NCBI GenBank assembly: GCA_020831625.1
Contig: JAFIGD010000005.1
Coordinates: 62,001 to 126,000 of the forward strand
Direction: 5' to 3'
DNA length: 64,000 bases
Origin: Verrucomicrobiota bacterium
GTDB lineage: Bacteria > Verrucomicrobiota > Kiritimatiellia > SS1-B-03-39 > UBA6053
Part shown: piece after piece, positions 43,201-51,700 of the stretch
How the letters are laid out: every line of letters starts with the position of its first letter
Numbering within the stretch: position 1 is the first letter of the stretch
Program-made: the position numbers and the translations under genes
The notes under the pieces: model-generated
Seen by the model: only the letters and a program-made list of their open reading frames with translations
Database searches by the model: none
What the model was told of the DNA's origin: nothing

Positions 43201-43341
43201 ATCACCCTCGGAGAAGGGGACGCGCCCGTGATGGAAACCGAACGAAGCGGGGACGTCCTGCACATCAGGATCGGCGGTGCCGTGTACCGTGTGGAAAACG
43301 GGCACCTCCGGTTTGAAGGCCGTAGCGATGAGGTCCCATAA
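40267..43341 (+). CDS. Heparinase II/III-like polysaccharide lyase
   Basis: The 1024-residue exported protein has a signal peptide (residues 1-18, LSLRAEP). Residues about 30-145 form a beta-rich module like those in the 26 kb PQQ protein. From about 155 (RGQHPRLLLTEADLPALREKAET) a helical alpha/alpha toroid begins; it includes WTEYVQWHPENAYNASMIYSGVIG, with the His and Asn residues expected in the catalytic cleft of heparinase II/III and alginate-lyase-like enzymes. A carbohydrate-binding-like insert lies at about 330-510, and the C-terminal half is an antiparallel beta sandwich. It would break acidic polysaccharide by beta-elimination. The ATG at 40267 has GGAG 6 bases upstream; 40255 is an alternative. 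The substrate is not determined. Confidence 0.75.
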   Translation: MMIFRNVFFLMLFSGLSLRAEPLPLPQAGEMLQVTLEGLLFQNPDTPGRALMMEFNRLGDHWFMGGGHSPSYNRGTHRGVITFADAEKLDAFRMRVDVQGDAWVSGGFVDVKIDWRSEDGENFVGTYEGESLGQKVSGTARGVYSSPADPLPGFTAASRGQHPRLLLTEADLPALREKAETEFGREALARFEESSVGLGMLYLLREDPAYAERAKVAVQVHMADMESGDKSIRHRFWGYRLEQVAITYDLCFHAWPEDFRAEVQDYIRAIARRMHRERGSWTEYVQWHPENAYNASMIYSGVIGMLAIADVEGNAPNPPAAPEVERLAPKDWTLDIDVPLVAVEPGVLPAKFWYSGPLTQEQFQAFREAGGDLSTLELDEEKVRILERDPAERGIVRSGYTGGHDTLCVNQASGTAFDSWNVFATRWNVTEGGNYYYQSNHGGVVPYLNGERVGNSVLLNLEPGEYTLVLAAPLGRPNPWAGVFVRPVLRPVSDAEVEQLQADKNESYARAIIFHRQVAADREKLGGVDPATTSLVRDALFWFRRYEETKFGAAGSQLGSTNSMALEGPGLMSTIYRNVTAQPLGHQNGMAYWLPRKLMAFSWTAEGEEVHQDFFGEADFYARGFQDDRPNRGLVLAAHFPTIAPEYQPMAWWFWQQIGSPFEVRTLPRANRLVEAGHPGTSYNSIPVYAFLHAPLEMEPVHPAEALPRSWHDPVTGDFIFRNAWENEEDVVLQMTAQQVFNRGGSQTSGSFALRGLGHNWTADQIVSMTSMPPRNEHPVVQTENPNQFREGRGRVLDARVYADGSGVVRMDLSKAYRSQPEGKARLRNARDNIGSLYPGALIDDGDVVSVTRTILTDYSGAAGVPAVVILLDQLEGVEHHFWSWPLSIEIQMRGNSPGKTTPIERIEIEKPEHVDLFDNGFVLRRGDKRLTTRFISDEKLDVGLIGLQNLRHIVHSRCQLRTRNLVTAEGSDTYLAVITLGEGDAPVMETERSGDVLHIRIGGAVYRVENGHLRFEGRSDEVP

Positions 43342-43367
43342 AAAAACGCTCCGGCGAACCGGAGCGT
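43340..43367 (-). terminator. Terminator of the rpmI-rplT operon
   Basis: ACGCTCCGG-CGAA-CCGGAGCGT gives a perfect 9-bp stem. On the minus strand it is followed by a run of T, 31 bases past the rplT stop. It may also serve the lyase gene on the other strand. Confidence 0.88.
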
Positions 43368-43397
43368 AACCACAAGAGAAAACAATGAACAAAAAAA

Positions 43398-43754
43398 TCA
43401 GGTGAGTTGCGCTTTGGCTTTTTCGACGATGCCGGCAAAGCCTTCGGGATCGTGGATGGCGATCTCGGAGAGCATTTTGCGGTTCAGATCGATGCCGGCC
43501 TTTTTCACACCGTTCATGAAGGTACTGTAGTTCAGGCCGAAGGGCTTGACGGCGGCGGAAATACGCATGATCCAGAGGGCGCGGAAGTCGCGCTTCTTGG
43601 TTTTGCGGTGGGCGAAGGCCATGCACTGGGCCCGGTCCACCGACTCGGTGGCGGTCCGGAACAGTTTGCTGCGTCCGCCGCGGAAACCGCGGGCGAGTTT
43701 CAGACGGTCATGACGGCGTTTGCGGGAAGCGGGGGCGTTGGTTGCGCGGGGCAT
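43398..43754 (-). CDS. rplT: Ribosomal protein bL20
   Basis: This 118-residue protein of the 50S subunit is needed for early assembly. The sequence MPRATNAPASRKRRHDRLKLARGFRGGRSKLFRTATESVDRAQ and the DFRALWIMRISAAVKPFGLNYSTFM segment are unmistakable for L20. The first part is the basic RNA-binding extension. It lies 30 bases downstream of rpmI on the minus strand and ends at a strong terminator. In many bacteria infC precedes rpmI, but here the gene upstream is on the other strand. Confidence 0.98.
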   Translation of the reverse strand: MPRATNAPASRKRRHDRLKLARGFRGGRSKLFRTATESVDRAQCMAFAHRKTKKRDFRALWIMRISAAVKPFGLNYSTFMNGVKKAGIDLNRKMLSEIAIHDPEGFAGIVEKAKAQLT

Positions 43755-43784
43755 GGTGTGAACTCCTATTCGGGAAAAATCAGG

Positions 43785-43973
43785 TTAAATGGATTTATAG
43801 CGGGCGGCATCCCCGGCGGTCATCACCTTGGCTTTGGCCAGACGGCGCTTCTGCTTGCGGGATTTGCAGGTCAAAAGATGCCGGGTGCCGGGCGAGTGAA
43901 AGATCAACTTGCCGGTGCCGGTTTTTTTGAACCGTTTAGAGGCGGACTTGCGGGTTTTTCCGGATTTAGCCAT
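43785..43973 (-). CDS. rpmI: Ribosomal protein bL35
   Basis: This is a 62-residue, strongly basic protein of the 50S subunit. MAKSGKTRKSASKRFKKTGTGKL and SPGTRHLLTCKSRKQKRRL match the L35 family in full. It is the first gene of a two-gene operon with rplT. A promoter must lie in the divergent ~150-base gap up to the ABC transporter start at 44128. The usual first gene, infC, is absent at this place. Confidence 0.98.
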   Translation of the reverse strand: MAKSGKTRKSASKRFKKTGTGKLIFHSPGTRHLLTCKSRKQKRRLAKAKVMTAGDAARYKSI

Positions 43974-44127
43974 GGTGAAACAAGGGGTTTATGATTGAAA
44001 ATTGGGGTGATCCGCATGATCCTGCGGGATCGACGGGCGGGAAGTGATATGTGTTTTTAGGGGCGCTGTCCAGTGTTTTTCACAGAAAAGTGTTTTTCCG
44101 TTGTGGGAATTCGTCTATGCATTCGCC

Positions 44128-46824
44128 ATGCGTCGGATTTGTGTGTTGTTTCTGTTGTCGGTTTGGGGGGGCTTTCAGGCCCCGGGCGGGGTGTTGACCT
44201 CGGAAAACGGGGCTCCGGTGGTGACGGTGGTGGTGCATAACTGGGTGTTGCCGGACGCGACCCGGAATGATCCGATGTCGCGTGCCAATCTGGCGGTGGT
44301 GCGGGCGTTTCAGCAGCGGTATCCGGAGATCGTGCGGGAGCGGTATGCGGCGCGGTACCGGGCGGATCCGGACCGGTACGGGGATCATGACTGGGACCGG
44401 GTGTCGGTGCGCACCCGCAAATTCACGGGCATTCGGGTGGAGGGGGTGGAGTCGGACCTGATGGCCATCGCGGGGGGCGTGGCTCCGGATGTGATGTATT
44501 TGAATTTCCGGCGGTCGGACACCTATATCCGGCAGGGCTTTCTGGCACCGCTGGATGATTATCTGGCGGAGATGCCGGAGGCGGAACTCGCGGAGCGGGT
44601 GCATGAGAAGGTCTGGCCGGTGATCCGCCGGCCGGGTCCGGACGGAACCGAGCACACCTGGGCGCTGCCCTACGGCGGTCTCCTGGGCAAAGGGTTGCTG
44701 TATAGAAAGGACCGCTTCGCGGAGGCGGGGCTGGCCCCCCCGGATGCAAGCTGGACCTGGGAGGATCTGCATCATGCGGTGCGGGTGTTGTCCGATCCGG
44801 GAACCGGCCGCTACGGCATCCGTTTCGCGCGGGGCACGCATGAAAGTTATCAGTTTACCTCATTTTTGTGGTCCGCCGGCGCGGAATTCATGGTGCGCAA
44901 TCCGGAAACCAATGAATGGACGATCGAGTACGACTCCCGCGAGGCGGCGGTGGCCCTGGATTTTTATACGCGTCTGGTGACGGAGCCCTGGGTGGATGCC
45001 GGCGGGGTGCGGCGGCGCGGCTTCGCGTTCCGCGACACGGCGGGGGCCTGGGCGAAATGGCAGCAGGGCGATATCGCCATCACGCAGGGCTATGTGGACG
45101 AGGAAATGTTCGATGTCATCAATCCGGAACTGACCGGACTGGCACCGATTCCGAAGGGGCCGGACGGTTTTCGGGCCAGCGAGGTGAACAGCCGCATGTT
45201 GGGCCTGTTCCGCGATATCCGGCATCCGGTGGTGCGGGACGCGGCCTGGGAATTTATCCGGTTCTTTGACTCCGAGGAGGCCCAGGAGATCCGCACCCGG
45301 ATTCTGGTGGAGTCGGGACTGGCGGGATTCCTGAATCCGCGTCAACTCGAGCGCTTCGGTTACGGGGCGCTGTTGAAACTGACCCCGCCCGGCTGGATGG
45401 ATGTGTTCGCGCTGAGCATTCAGAACGGCCGTCCGGAGCCCTACGGTCCCAACAGCAATATCGCCTACGATTTATTGTCGGTTCCGCTCCAGCGGGCACA
45501 GGAGCTGGCGCTGGCGGGAGAACTGCCCGAGGACGATGAGGCGCGGCTGGATGTGCTGCAGGGCCTGCTGCGCGAAGCGGCGGAACGGGCGCGGCGGGAT
45601 ATGCTGGGCATCACCCCGCCGGAGGAACTCCGCAAACGCAACACCGTTTCCGCGCTGGTGCTGATCGTTCTGGCGGCGGGGTACGCCTGGGTGATCCGCC
45701 GGATTGTGAAAACCTACGCCCGGGCGGCGGTCGCCGCCGGCGAGGTGGGTAAGCGCCGGAATCATCTCTGGGTGGCGGCACTCATGTTCCCGGCCCTGGC
45801 CACCGTGGCCCTGTGGCAGTACGTGCCGCTGGGCCGGGGCTCGCTGATGGCCTTTCAGGACTACCGTCTGCTCGATCCCTCGCCCTGGGTCGGCCTGCGC
45901 AATTTCGGCGAGGTGTTGTTCGATTCCCGCTGGTGGCAGGCGGTGTGGACCGCCATCCGCTACACACTTTTGGTCATGGGCCTGACCTTCCTGCCGCCGA
46001 TGCTGTTGGCGGTACTCCTGCAGGAGGTGCCGCGGGCGCGGCTGTTTTTCCGGACGGTCTATTATCTCCCGGCAGTGGTGAACGGACTGGTGATGATTCT
46101 GATGTGGAAGTCGTTTTATGAGGAAAGTGAGCGGGGGCTGCTGAACGCGGTGGTGATGCGCATTCCGGCGGGGGCGCATGTGCTTGGCGGCGCGTTTTTC
46201 GCGGCGGTGTGTGTGGGGCTGTCGCGGCGGCTGGCACGGCAGGACAACCGTCTGTGGTCCGGACTGTTGCTGGCGGCGGCGGGCGGATTCGGGTGGACGG
46301 CCTGGACCCTGATCGAACCGATCGTGGCGCAAAACGGCGGTTTCGCTTTGGGCGCGACCCTGCGGGAGCCGGTGCGCTGGCTGAGCGATCCGGCCACGGC
46401 GATGCTGGCCTGCGTGCTGCCGCTGGCCTGGGCGGGCATGGGGCCGGGATGTCTGGTGTATCTGGCCGCACTGAAGGGCATCGACGAGGAGTCCTACGAG
46501 GCGGCGGAAATCGATGGCGCGGGCTTTCTCGACAAAATCCTGTTTGTGGTCGCCCCCCGCTTGAAGCCCCTGATTCTGATCAACTTTATCGGGGTGTTTA
46601 TTGCCGCCTTCTTTCATGCCGAGGTCAATATTCTCGCCATGACCGGCGGGGGCGCGAACACCGAGGTGGCCGGGCTGCATATTTTTTATCAGGCGTTCAT
46701 TTATCTGCGCTTCGGTCCGGCCACGGCCATGGCCTGGCTGCTGGGCGCGCTGCTCATCGGCTTCACCCTCTGGCAACTGCGGATGCTGGCGAATCTGGAA
46801 TTTCGAACCTCGGAGAAGCACTGA
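44128..46824 (+). CDS. Sugar ABC transporter: solute-binding protein fused to MalF-like permease
   Basis: This 898-residue protein combines two functions that are normally separate. After a signal segment (residues 1-22) comes an extracellular solute-binding domain of the carbohydrate type (residues about 28-490: GVAPDVMYLNFRRSDTYIRQGFLAPLDDYL, WALPYGGLLGKGLLYRKDRFAEAGL and GDIAITQGYVDEEMFD). A helix near 505-528 anchors it. From about 545 a MalF-type permease follows (LMFPALATVALWQYVPLGRGSLMAFQDY), with the EAA loop EESYEAAEIDGAGFLDKILFVVAP at about 787-815. The binding protein is thus tethered to its own channel. The stop overlaps the next permease start by one base. Start codon 44128 is preferred over 44044. 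Confidence 0.88.
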   Translation: MRRICVLFLLSVWGGFQAPGGVLTSENGAPVVTVVVHNWVLPDATRNDPMSRANLAVVRAFQQRYPEIVRERYAARYRADPDRYGDHDWDRVSVRTRKFTGIRVEGVESDLMAIAGGVAPDVMYLNFRRSDTYIRQGFLAPLDDYLAEMPEAELAERVHEKVWPVIRRPGPDGTEHTWALPYGGLLGKGLLYRKDRFAEAGLAPPDASWTWEDLHHAVRVLSDPGTGRYGIRFARGTHESYQFTSFLWSAGAEFMVRNPETNEWTIEYDSREAAVALDFYTRLVTEPWVDAGGVRRRGFAFRDTAGAWAKWQQGDIAITQGYVDEEMFDVINPELTGLAPIPKGPDGFRASEVNSRMLGLFRDIRHPVVRDAAWEFIRFFDSEEAQEIRTRILVESGLAGFLNPRQLERFGYGALLKLTPPGWMDVFALSIQNGRPEPYGPNSNIAYDLLSVPLQRAQELALAGELPEDDEARLDVLQGLLREAAERARRDMLGITPPEELRKRNTVSALVLIVLAAGYAWVIRRIVKTYARAAVAAGEVGKRRNHLWVAALMFPALATVALWQYVPLGRGSLMAFQDYRLLDPSPWVGLRNFGEVLFDSRWWQAVWTAIRYTLLVMGLTFLPPMLLAVLLQEVPRARLFFRTVYYLPAVVNGLVMILMWKSFYEESERGLLNAVVMRIPAGAHVLGGAFFAAVCVGLSRRLARQDNRLWSGLLLAAAGGFGWTAWTLIEPIVAQNGGFALGATLREPVRWLSDPATAMLACVLPLAWAGMGPGCLVYLAALKGIDEESYEAAEIDGAGFLDKILFVVAPRLKPLILINFIGVFIAAFFHAEVNILAMTGGGANTEVAGLHIFYQAFIYLRFGPATAMAWLLGALLIGFTLWQLRMLANLEFRTSEKH

Positions 46825-48608
46825 TGGGCCTGATTCCCAAAACCGGACGGAAAGCCTGGAAAGTTCGCCTCCTGCACGGCGGGATTTTTGCGACCCTGAC
46901 CCTGGGGGCGCTGACCATGGTGGTGCCGTTTCTGCTCATGTTGACCGGGGCGACGCGCACAGGGGTGGATCAGCACGGCTTCCATGTGCTGCCGCAGTTT
47001 TTGCGCGATGACACGCTGCTGTTCCGCAAGCACATCGAGGCCCTGTACAACGAATCCCCCTCGGCTCTGCGCGCGGCCTGGGGCGTGGATGACGCCGACT
47101 TTTCGACGCTGGAGCGTCTTGAGTCCGTGGACCGCGAACAGGCGGAGGCCTGGCGTGTCTTTGTGGCTGCGGAAGAGGGCGCGTATTTTCCCGGATACAC
47201 CCTGACGCCGGTAAGCCGCTCGCGCGGCCGGAATGTGCGCGGGTTTATCCGCTATCTGAAAGAACAGTACGCGGGGGACATCGCGGCGGTGAACGCGGCG
47301 CTGGAGACCGATTTTGCCGGATGGAACGCGGTGGCGGTGCTGCCGCCGGATCCGCGGGCGCGGCTGGGACGGGTGGAGGACTCCCCCTGGTGGTCGGCCT
47401 GGGAGGATTACCTGGAGACCGCCGCGCCGGAGTGGTCGCTTGCAAATTTCGATTTAACCGGATTTTTTCATGAGCGGGTCTGGATTCCGCAGCGGGGCAG
47501 GGGGGCGGCGAGGCCGGAACTGACGCGCACGGCGCCGGAGGACGACGACGTGCGGACGGCCTGGACCCTTTTCGTGCGGGAGATTGTGCACCCGCAATTT
47601 GTGCGCATCGGCACGGAGGCGGAGACGGCCTGGCGGGCGTTTCTGGCCGCGCGGTACGTGGATTTGCCAACGTTCCGGCGGATTACGCATCTGGAGGCGG
47701 ACGACTGGACCGATGTGCCGCTCCCCGCCGCCTGGGAGGACAGCGGTCCCCTGCGCACCGACTGGGAGGCGTTTTTGCAGGGATGGAACGATGCCGAAGA
47801 CGTGCTGCACCGCGCTCCGGTTGATGCGCTCACACTGCACAGTCCGGATCTAAGCTGGCGGGAAACCACCGGCACCGCCCCGCCGATCCGGGAGGCGGAC
47901 GCCTTGACCTTTGAAGTCCATCGGCGCGAAATCCGACGGCTGTTTTTGTTTCAACATCTCGGGACCGTGTGGGAGATTTTGATTCTGGACGGACGCGGTC
48001 TGGGCAACACCGTGTTTTACTGCGCGATGGCGGTGCTGCTGGCCCTGATCGTGAATCCGCTCGCGGCCTACGCCCTCAGCCGGTTCCGGCCGCCGAACGC
48101 CTACGCGCTGCTGCTGTTCCTGCTGCTGACCATGGCCTTTCCGCCGATGGTCACACAAATCCCGGTTTTTTTGATGCTGCGCGATTTCGGGCTGCTGAAC
48201 ACCTTCTGGGCGCTGCTCCTGCCCGGCATGGCGCACGGGTATTCGATTTTTCTGCTCAAAGGCTTTTTCGATTCCTTGCCTCGCGACCTCTATGAAAGCG
48301 CGGCGCTGGACGGAGCGGGGGAGCTGCGGATGTTCTGGATGATCACCTTCAGTCTGTCCAAACCCATTCTGGCGGTGATCGCCCTGAGCGCGTTCGTGAA
48401 CGCCTACACGAATTTCATGTTCGCGCTGCTGATTTGTCAGGACGAAAGCATGTGGACCTTGATGGTCTGGCTGTATCAGTTGCAGCAGACCTATGGACCG
48501 GGAGTGATGAACGCCGCCTTTGTGCTCGCGGCCCTGCCGACGCTGCTGGTGTTCCTCCTCGCTCAAAACCTGATCATGCGCGGGATCGTGATCCCCGTGG
48601 AGAAATAG
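46824..48608 (+). CDS. Sugar ABC transporter permease (MalG-like) with a large periplasmic insert
   Basis: The 594-residue permease is about twice the usual MalG length. The first membrane helix is at residues 17-44. Residues about 45-370 lie outside the membrane. The normal membrane domain then follows (from FLFQHLGTVWEI; EAA loop DLYESAALDGAGELRMFWMITFSLSKP). The insert is helical and shows three similar modules near 82-116, 153-199 and 273-321. Each runs from L-x-x-x-W/A-x-T/V-D-x-D/E-F/W to a Trp-x-x-F/Y-L end. FIRYLKEQYAGDIAAVNAALETDF resembles stretches of GH42-type enzymes. The insert may recognise the glycan or pair with the fused binding domain. The ATG shares one base with the upstream stop, so the subunits are coupled. 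Confidence 0.85.
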   Translation: MGLIPKTGRKAWKVRLLHGGIFATLTLGALTMVVPFLLMLTGATRTGVDQHGFHVLPQFLRDDTLLFRKHIEALYNESPSALRAAWGVDDADFSTLERLESVDREQAEAWRVFVAAEEGAYFPGYTLTPVSRSRGRNVRGFIRYLKEQYAGDIAAVNAALETDFAGWNAVAVLPPDPRARLGRVEDSPWWSAWEDYLETAAPEWSLANFDLTGFFHERVWIPQRGRGAARPELTRTAPEDDDVRTAWTLFVREIVHPQFVRIGTEAETAWRAFLAARYVDLPTFRRITHLEADDWTDVPLPAAWEDSGPLRTDWEAFLQGWNDAEDVLHRAPVDALTLHSPDLSWRETTGTAPPIREADALTFEVHRREIRRLFLFQHLGTVWEILILDGRGLGNTVFYCAMAVLLALIVNPLAAYALSRFRPPNAYALLLFLLLTMAFPPMVTQIPVFLMLRDFGLLNTFWALLLPGMAHGYSIFLLKGFFDSLPRDLYESAALDGAGELRMFWMITFSLSKPILAVIALSAFVNAYTNFMFALLICQDESMWTLMVWLYQLQQTYGPGVMNAAFVLAALPTLLVFLLAQNLIMRGIVIPVEK

Positions 48609-48693
48609 ACAGAGACAGGCGAGGGACCCAGGGCCTGGCCGTCGACAAAAACTTTTTTAAAATAACAGGTATTTTAAAGAGAGTATGAATGCG

Positions 48694-48722
48694 CATATTG
48701 CGGTTTTTTTAGACGCAATATG
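48694..48722. promoter_or_regulatory. Inverted repeat upstream of the giant subtilase gene
   Basis: CATATTGCG (48694-48702) and CGCAATATG (48714-48722) are perfect reverse complements 11 bases apart. They lie 64 bases before the ATG at 48786 in an AT-rich gap of 177 bases. The site could be an operator or a stem around a T-rich loop. It has no clear terminator form. Confidence 0.45.
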
Positions 48723-48785
48723 AAACTATACGGCGGAACCGGATTTCGGTATGTTATGGCAATAGCCACTTCATGATGTACCAAA

Positions 48786-51700
48786 ATGAAAAAATACACC
48801 CCGCTGTTTGCTCTTGTTTTGATCGGATTTCTTTACCTCGGGCGGGCTTTATGGTCCAACGCCGCCGGGAAGCCCGTCCCCGCGCGGGGAATGCCCGATG
48901 CGCCCTCCGTTGAACCGCAAGCCCTGACGGATCCGACCGGTCTGACCGATCCCTCGGCTCAGGCAGATCAGACGGATCCGACCGATCTGTCTGATTGGAC
49001 CGATCTCACGGATCGGCCCGTTGCTCCGGAGGCGAATTACGCGGTCAATGACCCGCAGGGGGTGATTTCACCTGTTGTGCATTTGGTGGCCGGAGCGGTG
49101 GAACTGGAGCGGCGCGAACTGGAGCCGGATGCTCAAGGGCGTCCGGGTCGGTTGCGTTTGATGCGGGCTGATGCGTTCAAATACCCGCTGCTGCGGGTGG
49201 AGGAGCGTTTCGGCACCTACGCGAACGGGGAACTGAATCCGTTCCCCGAGGTGCTGGTTTCGGTAGCGGATCACGTGATGCTTCAATTCGATCCCGCCAG
49301 GGACGAAGCGGAGCTGGAGGCACTGACCCGTTCGCTGGGCGGCCGGATCCGCGAGCGGTTGTTGCGGCCGGGTCTGGTGCTGATGGAGCTGCCGGAGGCC
49401 CATCTTGACGCGCTGCCGAATGCGATCGCCTCGCTGGGCGCACAGGCGGGCGTGCGTTTCGCGGAACCGGACTGGGTGGTGGGCCATCTCGCGGGGGTGA
49501 CCCCCAATGATCCGGACTTTGCCGCGCTGTGGGGCCTGCCCAAAATTGAAGCCCCGCTGGCCTGGGAAATCACCACCGGCCGCCGCAACGTGGTGGTGGG
49601 CGTCATTGACTCCGGCGTGGACTACAACCACCCGGATTTGCAGGCAAACATTTTCTACAACACCGGGGAGTCGGTGAACGGCACCGACAGCGACGGCAAC
49701 GGCTTTGTGGATGACATCCGCGGCTGGGACTTTTACGACAACACCAACGACCCCATGGATGAAAACCGCCACGGCACCCACGTGGCCGGCACCATTGCGG
49801 CGGTGGGCAACAACAACCTCGGCATCACCGGTGTGGCCTGGGAAACGCGCATCATGCCGCTGCGGTTTCTGGGTGCGACCGGCTCCGGCACCACCTCCGG
49901 CGGCATTAATTCCATTGCGTACGCCACCCTGATGGGCGTGGACATGACCAACAACTCCTGGGGAGGCGGCGGCTTTTCACGGGCGCTCTACGACACCATC
50001 GCCGAGGCGCGGGACGCCGGGATTCTCTTTGTCGCAGCTTCCGGGAACTCCGGGGCCCCGGATCCGGGATTCCCCGCCCGCTACGGCAACACCGGCTTGC
50101 CGGAGGGTCTGCCGCCGCTCGACAACGTCATCAGTGTGGCCGCCTCCGAGAATACCGCATCCGATTCCCTCGCCTCCTTCTCGAATTTGCGAGCCCATAT
50201 CGCCGCGCCCGGCGTGGGTATTTATAGTGCCACGCTGGGGAACGGCTACGAAAGTCTCAGCGGCACCTCCATGGCCAGCCCTCATGTCGCCGGCGCCGCC
50301 GCGCTGCTGTTGGCGGTTCAGCCCGATCTGGAGTACAGCGTCGTCAAGAATATGCTCCTGACCCATGTGGACAAGCGTTTGTCCGATCCCGTATACGAGC
50401 TGTACATCCATTCGCAGGGCCGCCTGAACATCAACAGCACCCTGCGCAACCTCAACATCCCCATCATGGTCCACACCGCCACGGCGCTGACCGATCTCAA
50501 CGGCCCCCGCGCCGGCAACGGGGTGATCAACCCAGGGGAAACCATTGAACTAACCCTTTCCCTGCGCAGTGTCGGCATGATTGACACGGAAAACGTGGTG
50601 GCGACCCTTTCCGCGGACAGTTCCTATGTGACCGTGACCCAGGCGACCCGTGTCTATGGCGATTTTGAACGGTATGAGACGGTCGACAACACGCAGCCCT
50701 TTGTGTTCACTGTGGATACGTCGCCCCCCACGCCCTATGTCATTCCCTTCCAGCTCACCATCACTGCCAACGAGGGCGGACCCTGGGTGGAGGAAATTCC
50801 GCTGACGGTGTACACGTCCGTAGACGTGAGCGGCACGGTGCGCCATCTGGACGGCTCGCCTTTCGCAGGGGCCGAAGTGGTGTACAGCGGACCTTTTTCG
50901 GGGAGCGCCCCCGCCGGGGTGGACGGAACCTTTGCCTTTGAGATGGTGGACGGCACCTACAAGGTGTTCGCCGAAGCCCCCGGCTTCCGGCGCAGTCCCA
51001 CCCGACTCCACACCGCGCCGCCCGGCATCACCGAACTGAATTTCGTGCTCGGCAGCAGTGTCATCGGGAGTTCGCTGGCGGCGGTGGAGGCCGAGGCCCG
51101 TCCCGGCGGACGGGTGGAGCTGAGCATCGATCTGAGCAACAGCGGCAACCTGCCACTCAACTGGCAGCTCCGCGAAACCGAATACGGCTTCGAGTTCTTT
51201 GAAAACGGGCTGAACGATTCAGGCCGTCCCGATCTGCACTGGAAGGAAATCCGCCAGGAGCAGGGCGGACCGGGCACCCGCATCAGTTGGTGGGAGCTGA
51301 ACAGTCCGGTGCCGGTGACCTCCGGGGGTGTGCCGACCGGCTGGAGCGGCATGGAGCGCTGGTCGCACGGACCGCTTTCGTTTGATTTTGAATTTCCCTT
51401 TTATGGTCAGCGCTTCAGCAGTGCGCGGGTGAACAACGCCGGATGGCTGGGCTTCACCTCCGTGACCCGCGGCGTCTTCTACAACGCCGTCGCGCCCATG
51501 CCCGATGAATCCTTCATGGATTACAAGATCGCCTTCCAGTGGGCGCTGCGCGAAGCCGGCCGGTCTGATACGAACGGCCCCACACACCAAAAACCCAACC
51601 AAAGCTCTTGGCACAACCAAAGCGGTTTTGGCGACACCCTGCACGCCTACGCCCACAACTGGGATGACCATTCCTGGGTGTTCACCTGGCATCAATGGGG

